Numbered from the stretch's first letter, positions 20,015 to 30,484 are shown. The stretch: 64,000 nt of DNA from an uncultured Pseudomonadota bacterium (GCA_903921325.1 CAIXPL010000035.1:60912-124911), one strand, 5' to 3'. Notes: generated by a model from the letters alone, not told the origin. A program made the numbers and translations.

Positions 20015-20722
20015 GATGTGCGCGCCCTCGACCGCCTGAGCTTTCGGATTGAACGCTCGGAATTTGTGTCAGTGCTCGGCCCCAGCGGTTGCGGCAAGAG
20101 CACCTTGCTGCGCATTGTCGCCGGGCTGCACGCTGCTGATGCAGGCGGTGCGATCCATGTGCTGGGGGAACCCACCACGCGCCCGCGCCCTCAGACCGGT
20201 ATCGTGTTTCAAAAGGACAATCTGCTGCCCTGGTTGACCGTGCGTGCCAATCTGCGCCTGGCGGCCGAGGCCCAAGACATGCCTCGTGTGCTGATCGAAG
20301 CAAGAAGCGCGGAAGTGCTCGCGACCCTGGGCCTGAGCACCTTCGCTGAGCGCTATCCGCACGAACTCTCAGGCGGAATGCGCCAGCGTGCGGCATTCGG
20401 ACAGATGCTGTTGTTGCATCCGGACATATTGCTGCTCGATGAGCCCTTTGGTGCGCTCGATGCCCTCACCCGCGACCGGCTCAATGTCGAGCTGTTGCGA
20501 CTGTGGCAGGTGCGCCAGCAGACCGTGCTGCTGATCACCCACAGCATTGCCGAGGCGGTGTTCCTGTCCGATCGAGTGCTGGTGATGAGCGAGCGCCCCG
20601 GCCGTATCATTGCCGATCTTAAAATACGCTGTGCGCGGCCGCGTGACCCGCAGAGCACTCGCGCATCCCCCGAGTTCACCGCCCATGTCCTGGAACTCTC
20701 ACGCATGATGGGCGTGGTTTGA
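19898..20722 (+). CDS. ABC transporter ATP-binding protein (GTG start at 19898 or 19958)
   Basis: LGPSGCGKSTLLRIVAGL Walker A; LSGGMRQRAAFGQMLLLHPDILLLDEPFGALDALTR. Confidence 0.93.
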   Translation: MASEPTTRDVTERSTSHRGGVASEPAAIEATEVSKTYPGDVRALDRLSFRIERSEFVSVLGPSGCGKSTLLRIVAGLHAADAGGAIHVLGEPTTRPRPQTGIVFQKDNLLPWLTVRANLRLAAEAQDMPRVLIEARSAEVLATLGLSTFAERYPHELSGGMRQRAAFGQMLLLHPDILLLDEPFGALDALTRDRLNVELLRLWQVRQQTVLLITHSIAEAVFLSDRVLVMSERPGRIIADLKIRCARPRDPQSTRASPEFTAHVLELSRMMGVV

Positions 20723-20859
20723 GTCAGTCTGAGTTGCAGGCCCCCGATTTGAATCGACGTACGGTGGTAATTTTCTGCTTGAGTCACCCTGCTTGAAGTT
20801 CACCAGTGCAGCTGAGCCTGCGCATGCCCACCTCTTCCCTATCGTCAAGGAGACACTCA

Positions 20860-21267
20860 ATGACCGACATCCGCATCATCAATCCGCCCGAGCTGGGCAA
20901 ACCGCTGGGGCAGTACTCGCAGATCACCCGCGTGAGGGCCTCCGAATACCTGTTCATCGCCGGGCAACTATCCGGCGATGCGAGCGGAGCGGTGATTGGC
21001 GTGGATGATTTCGATGCGCAATGCGCCCAGGTGTTCAAGAACATCCAGACCGCGCTTGAATCCTGCGGCGCCGGCTGGGGCAATGTGGTGCAGTTCACCA
21101 CCTACCTGGTGCACTCGCAGGACATCCCCAAGTTCATGGCGTTTCGCCTGCGCGAATTTCCGCGCATGTTTGCCAACGGCGTCTATCCGCCCAACACCTT
21201 GTTGATGGTCGACCGGCTGGTGCAGGAACCCTTCCTGGTCGAAGTGCAAACGATCGCTGCGCTATGA
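20860..21267 (+). CDS. RidA family protein
   Basis: ELGKPLGQYSQITRV...EYLFIAGQLSGDASGAVIGVDDFDAQCAQVFKNIQTALESCGAGWGNVVQFTTYLV. Confidence 0.9.
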   Translation: MTDIRIINPPELGKPLGQYSQITRVRASEYLFIAGQLSGDASGAVIGVDDFDAQCAQVFKNIQTALESCGAGWGNVVQFTTYLVHSQDIPKFMAFRLREFPRMFANGVYPPNTLLMVDRLVQEPFLVEVQTIAAL

Positions 21268-22325
21268 GCGCAGCGCCCGGCGTACTGCTGGTGGGCAGCA
21301 TCCCGCTGGACACCAGTGAGGCAGTATTCGAGATGTTCGGTCGTCCGCTGGGTGCGCAGCTCTCAACGCTGCCCGATGGCGAGACCGGCCCGCGCCGACA
21401 CTGGATCAGTCGGGTGCATTACCAGGTGTTCGCCGGGCATCCGGATTTTGAGGTGCTGCGGCGCCCCGCACCCGATGATGGCATCGAACGTCTCAACCCG
21501 CGCAATGCCGGCGACAGTTGGCTATTCAAGGTGCGCGATGGTGTGTCCAAGGTGCGCTTTGGCGATCCGGGTTGGCGCCTGGGCTATGCGCGTGAGGCCA
21601 TTCAATCCTATTTTGTGTTTCGCTCCCTGCGCGATAAAGGGGCACTGCCAGCGCACCTGCGCTTTCAGGTATCGCTCGCCTCGGTCAACAGCGTCTTGCC
21701 GCCCCGCGTGTTTCCGGTCGCAGGTGATTTGGACCGCATCCGCGAGGGCTACGAGGCGGCGTTGCGCGCGGAAATCGAAACCATCGTGGCGCATATTCCG
21801 GCGCACGATCTGGCGATCCAGTTTGACTGTGCCACCGAGGTGCAGGATGCCTATGGCGGCATCGCGCAACTGGACCCAGCCACGATGATTGAACGCAACT
21901 GCGGCCAGATCCGCAGACTCTCGCAAGTGATCCCCTCCGAGGCGTCGCTTGGCATCCATCTGTGCTTTGGCACCCTTGGTGGATGGCCGCGGTTCAGCCC
22001 TGATGATCTGGGACAGACGGTGGTGCTCGCCAATGCCATGGTCGAGCAAACGGAACGCTCGATCGAGTGGCTGCACATCCCCACCCTGGATCGAAGTGAC
22101 CTGGCGTTCTATGCCGCACTGGCTGATCTGCGCCCGCGTTCAGCACAAGTCTATCTGGGCATGATCCACCATATGGACACCTTTGCCACGCGACTGCGCG
22201 TTGCCCGTCAGGTATTGCCCGGGTTCGGATTGGCCGCGTATTGCGGCCTGGGTCGCAGCCCCGCCAGCGAATTGCCCGGCGTTCTCGCCGAGCACCTGAG
22301 CGCACTTGCGCAGGCAAGCGCATGA
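21264..22325 (+). CDS. conserved hypothetical protein, possibly UROD/MetE-like fold
   Basis: 353 aa coding ORF, ATGA overlaps with both neighbours; LPDGETGPRRHWI...IQFDCATEVQDAYGG. Confidence 0.75.
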   Translation: MSAAPGVLLVGSIPLDTSEAVFEMFGRPLGAQLSTLPDGETGPRRHWISRVHYQVFAGHPDFEVLRRPAPDDGIERLNPRNAGDSWLFKVRDGVSKVRFGDPGWRLGYAREAIQSYFVFRSLRDKGALPAHLRFQVSLASVNSVLPPRVFPVAGDLDRIREGYEAALRAEIETIVAHIPAHDLAIQFDCATEVQDAYGGIAQLDPATMIERNCGQIRRLSQVIPSEASLGIHLCFGTLGGWPRFSPDDLGQTVVLANAMVEQTERSIEWLHIPTLDRSDLAFYAALADLRPRSAQVYLGMIHHMDTFATRLRVARQVLPGFGLAAYCGLGRSPASELPGVLAEHLSALAQASA

Positions 22326-23332
22326 CCCCTCGAACCAAAACGTTCAGGAGCCTCCGCCGAGCCTTTGCGCCGGGTGCCGTGGCCTTGATGGTCGGATCGC
22401 TGATCGTGGCGTCAAGTTCTTGCGTGTCGGCGCAATCCTGGCCGCAACGGGCGGTCACAATCGTCGTGCCAACCGCCCCCGGTGGCGCGATTGATACCAT
22501 CGGACGCGTCGTGGGGGATCGCCTCGCTTTGATCTGGAATCAGGCGGTGTTGATCGAAAACCGTGCCGGTGCCGCCATGCGCATCGGCGCGAGTGCCGTG
22601 GCGCGCGCGCAGCCCGATGGCTATACGTTGCTGGTCGCCCACGATGGCACCATGGCGATGAACCCGGTGGTCTATCCCGATCTTGCCTACGATCCGCAGA
22701 AGGACTTCGAGCCGCTTGCGCTCGCCGCATCGATCCCTGAGGTGCTGGTGCTGGCCAATCGCATTCCGGCGACCAATCTGCCCGAACTGCTTGAACTCCT
22801 GCGCCGCCAGCCCGGCAGCATCGATCACGCCTCGGGTGGCACCGCCACCCTGCTCGCCCTGGAGCTGTTCAAATCCATGGCTGCGGTCGATATCCATGAC
22901 GTGCCCTACCGCGGTGGTGCGCCCGCGGTCGCTGCAGTGATTGCGGGCGATGTGGGCCTCGCGATCGCCGATATCGCCACTGCCAATGCGGCCTTTCACA
23001 GCGACCGGGTACGGAAAATCGCAGTCACCTCGCTCACCCGTTCCAGGGCCCATCCGGAGATTCCCACGGTTGATCAGTCCGGGGTGCCCGGCTATGAAGT
23101 GAACACCTGGATGGGGTTCTTCGCGCCGGCCCGCACGCCACCAGAAGTCGTAGCAAAAATCGAGCGTGATATCCGCTCGGTATTGCAGTTGCCTGAAGTA
23201 CGGACCAAACTACAGTCGCTCGGTATGGAGATTCGCAGCGGCACCGCACAGGAGATGCGCCAGGTGCTCGCAGCCGACATCGCCAAATGGGGCACCCTGG
23301 TGCGCACGCGCGGCATAAGGATAGAACAGTGA
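22322..23332 (+). CDS. Bug-type tripartite tricarboxylate transporter substrate-binding protein
   Basis: WPQRAVTIVVPTAPGGAIDTIGRVVGDRLALIWNQAVLIENRAGAAMRIGASAVARAQPDGYTLLV. Confidence 0.93.
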   Translation: MTPRTKTFRSLRRAFAPGAVALMVGSLIVASSSCVSAQSWPQRAVTIVVPTAPGGAIDTIGRVVGDRLALIWNQAVLIENRAGAAMRIGASAVARAQPDGYTLLVAHDGTMAMNPVVYPDLAYDPQKDFEPLALAASIPEVLVLANRIPATNLPELLELLRRQPGSIDHASGGTATLLALELFKSMAAVDIHDVPYRGGAPAVAAVIAGDVGLAIADIATANAAFHSDRVRKIAVTSLTRSRAHPEIPTVDQSGVPGYEVNTWMGFFAPARTPPEVVAKIERDIRSVLQLPEVRTKLQSLGMEIRSGTAQEMRQVLAADIAKWGTLVRTRGIRIEQ

Positions 23333-23340
23333 ATGCTCGA

Positions 23341-24153
23341 ATGGGATCGATTCGTTTTCGTGCTACGGTCGCGCTCCTTGCCTCTGCCCTTATCTTCCTT
23401 CCCTATTTGACTGGATGCAGCATGAACACAACCTTGTCGAGCAGCGCACGCGAACAACTCGCCCCCGGCGGCACCATGCGTGTAGGCCTCAATATGTCAA
23501 ACTTTCTGCTCGTCAAAAAAAATGAGGCCAGCGGCGAATTGTCTGGCGTGGCGATCGATCTGGCCCGTGAACTGGCACGGCGCCTTGGCGTTGCGGTGCA
23601 ATTTGTACCCTACCCTTCACCAGGAAAAGTAGCCGAGGCAGCCCCTACAGGGGCCTGGGATGTGGCATTCCTTGGCGCCGAACCCCAGCGTGCCAACGAG
23701 ATCGCCTTTACACCGGCCTATCTGGAGATCGAAGCCACTTACCTGGTACCGCCGGGTTCAAAGTTCCAGACGGTAGCCGATGTCGATCAACCAGGGGTGC
23801 GCATCTCGGTATCGAACAAAAGTGCCTATGAGCTCTACCTCACGCGCTCCCTCAAACATGCCGAGCTGCAACGCGTCGATGGTGTAGAACCTTCGTATCA
23901 GCATTTCGTTGATGCCAGGCTTGACGCCTTGGCAGGCCTGCGGCCCCGTCTGGTCAGCGATGTCGAACGCATTCCAGGCGCCCGCGTGCTGAGCGATCGC
24001 TTCACCGCCATCCAGCAGGCCATGGGCACGCCCAAAGCGCGCGCCGAGGCCTACCCGGTGCTGGAGGCTTTTGTGGCCGATGTGAAGCGCAGCGGCTTTG
24101 TTGCCGCTGCCATCGAGCGCAACGGCGCGCGTGGCGCCACCGTCGCCCCCTGA
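23341..24153 (+). CDS. extracellular solute-binding protein family 3, putative lipoprotein (GTG 23329 is an alternative start)
   Basis: Lipobox LTGC; GTMRVGLNMSNFLLVKKNEASGELSGVAIDLARELARRLGVAVQFVPYPSPGKV. Confidence 0.88.
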   Translation: MGSIRFRATVALLASALIFLPYLTGCSMNTTLSSSAREQLAPGGTMRVGLNMSNFLLVKKNEASGELSGVAIDLARELARRLGVAVQFVPYPSPGKVAEAAPTGAWDVAFLGAEPQRANEIAFTPAYLEIEATYLVPPGSKFQTVADVDQPGVRISVSNKSAYELYLTRSLKHAELQRVDGVEPSYQHFVDARLDALAGLRPRLVSDVERIPGARVLSDRFTAIQQAMGTPKARAEAYPVLEAFVADVKRSGFVAAAIERNGARGATVAP

Positions 24154-24579
24154 TCAGCGCGCCCCGGGCAGGTGATCGAGCTTTTTCTTCACCCGCTCAT
24201 CAAAACGCTCGACATGCACCACGACCCGTTCGTGGCGGCCATCACCGATCAACTCGATCTCATCGAAGGCCTCAAGGGTGAAGCGTATCGTTCGTCCCTC
24301 AACGCCGCTCACCCGCGCGCGTGCAGTCACCCGCATGCCGACCGGAGTGGCAGCGATGTGGCGGATGTCGAGTACCGTCCCCAGACTTTGGTAACCCGCG
24401 GGCAATAAATGCTCGCAGGCGGCCAGCGCCGCGGCCTCGAACAGGTTGATCATCACCGGGGTGGCTAATACGTGCACTTTGCCGCTACCGATCCGCGGCG
24501 CGGTATGTTCGTCAGCCACAATCAATGTGGCCTCGCCGGTCATGCCTTCTTTGACCAGGTCATGCAAAATGAAGCTCAC
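24154..24579 (-). CDS. thioesterase, FlK (fluoroacetyl-CoA thioesterase)-like
   Basis: VLATPVMINLFEAAALAACEHLLPAGYQSLGTVLDIRHIAATPVGMRV resembles the FlK fold with Thr/Glu/His positions retained. Confidence 0.85.
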   Translation of the reverse strand: MSFILHDLVKEGMTGEATLIVADEHTAPRIGSGKVHVLATPVMINLFEAAALAACEHLLPAGYQSLGTVLDIRHIAATPVGMRVTARARVSGVEGRTIRFTLEAFDEIELIGDGRHERVVVHVERFDERVKKKLDHLPGAR

Positions 24580-24718
24580 CGGTGCCTTCCTCGCGCAACG
24601 CGCAACAAACCTCTGGACGCGCCCACCCTGGGTCCCGGGTGACGCCGCGCTCGCGCACGGTTTCGCGCGCTTACCCGCAGTCTAGCGCGCGGGCGGCATA
24701 AACCTGTCCAGGCATCGC

Positions 24719-25774
24719 CTAGTCAGCCGCCACCACCCGGTTGCGCTGCATGCCAAGACCCTCGATCTCGGTTTCCACCAGATCACCGGCTTTGAGGAAT
24801 TCCCCCGTCCCCTGCCCGACCCCACCGATTGTTCCGGTCGCGATCAAGTCGCCCGATTCCAGGGTCATCATGCGCGATACATACTCGATCTGCTCTTCAG
24901 GGGAATAGATCATTTCACCCGCAATACCGTTTTGACGAATGCGCCCGTTGACCCGTAACTGGATATGCAGCGCACCGTGTTGCGCGACGAAGGCACGCGG
25001 AATCATCAGCGGGCCACAGGGGGCAAAGGTGTCAAACGATTTCGAGGCCAGCCAGTCGGTACGCAGATTGGGGCGGTCAGCCCGGAACAGCAGATTGCGG
25101 CACGACACGTCATTGAAAATCATGAACCCGGCGATGTGTTCAAGGGCCTTATCGACGCTCACCTTGCGCGCTGGCCGACCGATCACCACACACAGCTCGG
25201 CCTCCCAGTCGATTTGATCCTCAGGCCCGGGCAGCACGATATCGTCATGGGCGCCAATCAACGCGCTGGGTGCTTTCAAGAACAGGTAGGGCTGCGCGCT
25301 TGACTTGTCGCCCTTGTAAATCGTCGACGGGTCGACATTGCCACCGGTGACGGTGTATTGGCGCATCTCAGCCAGGTGCGCGCTGTAATTGGACGCGCAG
25401 TTGAGAATTTTTGACGGACGGCGAATCGGTGGCAGCGGGCGCAGACCACCAACGGCATGCGCGAGTGCGCCAGCTTCCGCCGCGGCCGCCGCCCCGCGCG
25501 ATTGCGAAGCGCCGCCCGCAGCCCGATCAAACCCTTCGTCGTGGGCGAATTCAGCCATCGCCTGCAGAACATCAAAATGCCGATCCCAGTCCTCAACGAC
25601 TTCAAGGATGTCGCGACAACCGCTCAGCGCACCGGCACCTGCTCGGGCGCTCTGCCGATAGCGTTCGTGCAAGGGCTCCAGTTCAATCGCCAGCTCGCCC
25701 ATCACCAGAGCGCTGAACGTACGCGCGCCATCGGTGTAGCGTCCCAAACCAAATCGCAATCCACTCATGCCCAC
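24719..25774 (-). CDS. fumarylacetoacetate hydrolase family protein
   Basis: PSKILNCASNYSAHLAEM...DWEAELCVVIGRPARKV...GFMIFNDVSCRNLLFR...GDLIATGTIGGVGQGTGEFLKAGDLVETEIEGLGMQRNRV. Confidence 0.92.
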   Translation of the reverse strand: MGMSGLRFGLGRYTDGARTFSALVMGELAIELEPLHERYRQSARAGAGALSGCRDILEVVEDWDRHFDVLQAMAEFAHDEGFDRAAGGASQSRGAAAAAEAGALAHAVGGLRPLPPIRRPSKILNCASNYSAHLAEMRQYTVTGGNVDPSTIYKGDKSSAQPYLFLKAPSALIGAHDDIVLPGPEDQIDWEAELCVVIGRPARKVSVDKALEHIAGFMIFNDVSCRNLLFRADRPNLRTDWLASKSFDTFAPCGPLMIPRAFVAQHGALHIQLRVNGRIRQNGIAGEMIYSPEEQIEYVSRMMTLESGDLIATGTIGGVGQGTGEFLKAGDLVETEIEGLGMQRNRVVAAD

Positions 25775-25796
25775 GCTCCTGCATTCAGTCCATCAG

Positions 25797-25868
25797 ATAA
25801 GAAGGGTGCCCGGATTTCACATAAAAGGGGTGCCCGGTTTTCAAATAAAAGGGGTGCCCGGATCAAGG
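25797..25868. repeat. 24-bp tandem repeat x3 re-duplicating the 3' end (GTPFI-stop) of the downstream-coded flavoprotein
   Basis: ataagaagggtgcccggatttcac / ataaaaggggtgcccggttttcaa / ataaaaggggtgcccggatcaagg. Confidence 0.9.
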
Positions 25869-26995
25869 CCGAACGCGACCCGGCCCCAGGAAGTCGCCGC
25901 AATGTCCCATCCCAAGGCGGCATGCGTACTCATCGCGCACATGTCGCGAAACTTGCGCTGCGCTACATGGCTCTCAAACAGCCCGCGCGACCCGGCCGCT
26001 GCGAACAAGCGGTCAACCGCGCTGCGACACAGCTTCACCATATAGGCCTGGTCGCGTCGATTACGAATTTTTTCTTTGAGCGTGAGGATGCGACCCGCCT
26101 CCACCGCTGCCATCGCCTGCTCGGTATCGCGTTCGAGCAGTTGGCGCGCACAGTCGATCTCGGCGGCCGACTCTGCCACATGAATCTGCAAGGCCTGAAT
26201 GTCGGCCAGCCGCTGGCCGCGTGACTGCGTCTGTTTGATCGCAGCGATCATCGCATCGAGCAGACTCTCGGCGATCCCAAGGCCTGTGGCTGAGAACATG
26301 AATGGCACCGTCGAGACATGCGGCAACTGATAGAGCGGCGTAACGGTCCGGCCATTGGGCACGCGATCGCCGTTCGCGTCAGTCAGGGCCAGCGTGCGAT
26401 GGACTGGCACATGCACCCCATCGACGCGGATGTTCTTGCTACCCGTGCCACACAAACCAAGCACATGCCAGTTGTCCTCGATCTCGACCTCTTTGCGCGA
26501 GACCAGGCACAGGCTGGGGGTTGGTACACCGGTCGCATCGGGCAACAGGCTGCCCAGGAGCAGCCAATCGGCGTGATCGCAGCCGCTGGCAAAGCCCCAG
26601 GTGCCGGCAATTTGCCAGCCACCTGGCACCCGCTCCACCGTGCCTGCGGGCATATATCCTGCCGAGATCAGTGCGTCAGGCGTACTTCCCCACACCTCAT
26701 CGGCGGCCAAAGGGTCAAACTTGCCCAGCAGCACCGAGTGATCGGTATAGACCGAGGCCACCCATGCGGTCGATCCGCAGGCACGCGCCAGCGTCGAAAT
26801 CACCGCAGTCGCCTCGGTGAGGGGCGCTTCGGCTCCGCCATAACGGCGCGGCTGGAAGAGTCTCAATAATCCGGCGGCGCGCAAGTCCGCCAGAGTCTCT
26901 GGCAGCATGCGTCGCTCGGCTTCAGTGCGCTCGGCCCGTGCGGCGAGGCGATCGCCCAGCGCGGCCGCCCGCGCGACACTTTGAGATTCATTCAC
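25841..26995 (-). CDS. acyl-CoA dehydrogenase-fold flavoprotein (HsaA-like monooxygenase)
   Basis: RRMLPETLADLRAAGLLRLFQPRRYGGAEAPLTEATAVISTLARACGSTAWVASVYTDH...GGWQIAGTWGFASGCDHADWLLLG. Confidence 0.9.
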   Translation of the reverse strand: MNESQSVARAAALGDRLAARAERTEAERRMLPETLADLRAAGLLRLFQPRRYGGAEAPLTEATAVISTLARACGSTAWVASVYTDHSVLLGKFDPLAADEVWGSTPDALISAGYMPAGTVERVPGGWQIAGTWGFASGCDHADWLLLGSLLPDATGVPTPSLCLVSRKEVEIEDNWHVLGLCGTGSKNIRVDGVHVPVHRTLALTDANGDRVPNGRTVTPLYQLPHVSTVPFMFSATGLGIAESLLDAMIAAIKQTQSRGQRLADIQALQIHVAESAAEIDCARQLLERDTEQAMAAVEAGRILTLKEKIRNRRDQAYMVKLCRSAVDRLFAAAGSRGLFESHVAQRKFRDMCAMSTHAALGWDIAATSWGRVAFGLDPGTPFI

Positions 26996-28163
26996 GGCTT
27001 TCTCCTTGACCAGTGCCAGGCAGTATCACGAGTTGCCTGCGGATCGGAAACAGGCTCAAACCGAACCGGCTCTCCACCCATCCCCACAGGCCACGCTGGG
27101 CACGCAGCATGACAACCACGGCGACCGCTCCGAGCAGAATCAGATACCAGCTGCCGTAATCGGCCAGCCACTCGCGCAGTCCGAAATACAACAACATGCC
27201 AACGATCGGTCCTTCCATGGTGCCGATACCGCCGATTACCACCATGAAAATGACCACCACGGTCCAATCGTTCACATCGAATCCGGAGGCAGGCGATATG
27301 CGCAGTTTCAATAGAAAGATGAACGCTCCGATCACTCCGGTGCACCCGGCAGTGACGACATAGATAAACAGTTTGGTGCGCCAGGTATCCACCCCAAGAC
27401 TGCGCGAGGCGCGCTCTGAATCGCGAATCGCGGTGAGCGCGAGTCCGTGGCGCGAACGCAGGACCGCATAGACCGCGGCGGTCACAGCCACTGCGAGGGC
27501 GAGCGCAATCCAGTACAGCACTTGATCGCGCGTACCGCGATCCGCCGCGATGGATCGCACGATGGCCGGGGTCAGACTGTAGCCCGAGCCACCGCCCAGG
27601 CGCGGCACCTGGGCAACAAACAGTTGAAAGATCTCGGCCACCACCCAGGTGCCCACCGCAAAATAGGCCCCGCGCAAGCGAAACACCGCCAGCGCAACCG
27701 GCACCGACACCAGAGCCGCCATGAGCCCCGCCAGCGCAAGCGCCCAGAGTGGATGCACGCCATACCAGTCGGTCAAGGCAAACAGGGTGTAACCACCCAG
27801 GCCGACAAAGGCCTGCTGCCCGACCGAGACCAATCCAGCATAACCAGCGAGCAGATTCCACAACTGCGCGAGTGCGAGAAAGTAGGCCATCTCGGCGATC
27901 AGCCGCATCGGCCCGTTGTCGGCCCACCAGGGCAGGCTTATCAGAGTAATCAGTAGAACACCGAGCGCCGCACTGAATAGCCGGCTCGACCGGGTGCTGC
28001 GCGCTACCCGGTAACTCATAGGGCGTAAGGTTGGCGAGTCACCCTGATCGCCGCGATCGGATGACGTGGCCGACTCGTGCTGATCGCTGCGCGTGCGCGA
28101 TCCGGCGGAGTGGGTCTGTTCGGGCAATCCGGTTGAGCCAGTGGGTTCGGGCAATCGGCTCAT
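26988..28163 (-). CDS. branched-chain amino acid-type ABC permease (LivM-like); start 28163 or 28019
   Basis: LAYFLALAQLWNLLAGYAGLVSVGQQAFVGLGGY (ORF reads EMAYFLALAQLWNLLAGYAGLVSVGQQAFVGLGGYTLF); GGIGTMEGPIVGMLLYFGLREWL. Confidence 0.92.
   Translation of the reverse strand: MSRLPEPTGSTGLPEQTHSAGSRTRSDQHESATSSDRGDQGDSPTLRPMSYRVARSTRSSRLFSAALGVLLITLISLPWWADNGPMRLIAEMAYFLALAQLWNLLAGYAGLVSVGQQAFVGLGGYTLFALTDWYGVHPLWALALAGLMAALVSVPVALAVFRLRGAYFAVGTWVVAEIFQLFVAQVPRLGGGSGYSLTPAIVRSIAADRGTRDQVLYWIALALAVAVTAAVYAVLRSRHGLALTAIRDSERASRSLGVDTWRTKLFIYVVTAGCTGVIGAFIFLLKLRISPASGFDVNDWTVVVIFMVVIGGIGTMEGPIVGMLLYFGLREWLADYGSWYLILLGAVAVVVMLRAQRGLWGWVESRFGLSLFPIRRQLVILPGTGQGESRE
28032..28157. repeat. two adjacent degenerate tandem repeats (27 bp x2 and 36 bp x2) at the LivH/LivM junction
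   Basis: In the LivM frame: RLPEPTGST/GLPEQTHSA then GSRTRSDQHESA/TSSDRGDQGDSP. Confidence 0.6.
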
Positions 28164-28165
28164 GT

Positions 28166-29032
28166 TCAATCCTGAGTGCGCGGAAACAGACCATCGGGCT
28201 TGAGCACCAGAATGATCATGAAAGCAATGTGCCCGGCGAGAATCTGCCACTCAAGGGAGATCGCTGCACCGATCGACTGGGCGATGCCCAATACGACCCC
28301 ACCGAGCAGCGTGCCCCACAGACTCCCCAGTCCCCCAATGATCACTGCCTCGAACGCGAAGATAAGGCGAATTGGCCCGGAGGCTGGATCGAAGGTGGTG
28401 CGGATGGCGAACAGGACGCCAGCCAGCGCGGTGAACGCCAGCGCGATACCCATGGCAAGGGCATACAGATGCCGGTTGTCGATGCCCATCAGCTCGGCCG
28501 TCTCCGGGTCATCGGAGGTGGCGCGGAATGCCCGGCCCAGCCGCGTGCGATAAAGCAGATATTGCAGCGCCCCCAGGCAAATCAGCGCGGCCGCAAACAC
28601 GATGAGTGGAAACACCCCGATGGCAATGCCAGCGGGCAATTGCAGACTCGCGGTTTCAAGGTTGCCCACCGGCAGCCGACGGATGTTGGCACCGAAGACC
28701 TCAAGCAGCACATTCTGGATGATCACCGACAATCCAAAGGTCACCAGCAGCGGCGGCAAAATCGAATCGCCCAGCGTGCGATTGAGTAAACCGCGTTGCA
28801 GCAGATAGCCGAGTGCAAAGAAAAGCGGCACGACAACACCGAGGGCCACGAACGGCGAGATCGCCAAGGTATCGGTCACCACCAACGCGGCAAAGGCCGC
28901 CAGCGTGATCAGATCACCATGCGCAATATTGACCACGCGCATGATGCCGAAGGTGAGCGACAGGCCAATGGCAAACAGCGCATACAGACCGCCCAGCAGC
29001 GTGCCCTGTATGAGGATCGTCATGACGTTCAT
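28166..29032 (-). CDS. branched-chain amino acid-type ABC permease (LivH-like)
   Basis: QGTLLGGLYALFAIGLSLTFGIMRVVNIAHGDLITLAAFAAL; VIIGGLGSLWGTLLGGVVLGIAQSIG. Confidence 0.95.
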   Translation of the reverse strand: MNVMTILIQGTLLGGLYALFAIGLSLTFGIMRVVNIAHGDLITLAAFAALVVTDTLAISPFVALGVVVPLFFALGYLLQRGLLNRTLGDSILPPLLVTFGLSVIIQNVLLEVFGANIRRLPVGNLETASLQLPAGIAIGVFPLIVFAAALICLGALQYLLYRTRLGRAFRATSDDPETAELMGIDNRHLYALAMGIALAFTALAGVLFAIRTTFDPASGPIRLIFAFEAVIIGGLGSLWGTLLGGVVLGIAQSIGAAISLEWQILAGHIAFMIILVLKPDGLFPRTQD

Positions 29033-29042
29033 GCGCGCTTGC

Positions 29043-29743
<701 letters not shown>

Positions 29744-29747
<4 letters not shown>

Positions 29748-30469
29748 GCGGCAGCGATCCCCATATAGACCTCTTGTACCCTGGGATCTGCCATCACGGC
29801 GTGAGGTTCACCATCGGCAATCAGCTGCCCGTAATTCATCACCACCAGACGTTGCGCGACCGACAGCAACGCATGCACGATATGTTCGATCCACACGATG
29901 GTGGTGCCGCGCGCATGGATGGACCGAATGGTCTCAACCAGCGCCTGACACTCATGGTCGGTGAGCCCGCCGCCGATTTCATCCAGTAGCAGCAGGCGCG
30001 GCGAGCTTGCCAACGCGCGCGCCAATTCAAGGCGCTTGCGTTGCAGCAAGGTCAGTGACCCGGCCGCCCGATTGGCCACAGCGAGCAGCCCGACCCATTC
30101 AAGCACCTGGGCACAGTGCTCATAGCTTGATCGCTCGCTGCGACGGCCCGCAAATATCGCCCCGACCAGCAGGTTCTCGAATACCGTCATATTGGCAAAC
30201 GGATGCGGTATCTGGTACGAGCGCCCCATGCCCAGGCGGCTACGTCGCTGCGCTGGCAATGCCGTGACATCCTCGCCAGCAAAGCGGACCCGGCCCGCGT
30301 CGGGCCGCACATCGCCCGTGATCAGATTGAACATGGTCGACTTGCCTGCCCCATTGGGCCCGATCACGCCCAGCGCAACGCCTTCCTCTACCGCGAGGGT
30401 CAGTTGATCAGAGACCTTGAGCGCGCCATAGGACTTGCTCACCCCATCCAGCTCCAGCAGGCTCGCCAT
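29744..30469 (-). CDS. branched-chain amino acid-type ABC ATPase (LivG-like)
   Basis: VIGPNGAGKSTMFNLITGDVRPDAGRV; GRSYQIPHPFANMTVFENLLVGA. Confidence 0.95.
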
Positions 30470-30484
30470 GGCGCGCTACAAACC

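Noticed and set aside
27447-27956. Plus-strand ORF of 169 aa within the livM region
   Set aside because: Antisense to the LivM-like permease; no recognisable motifs.
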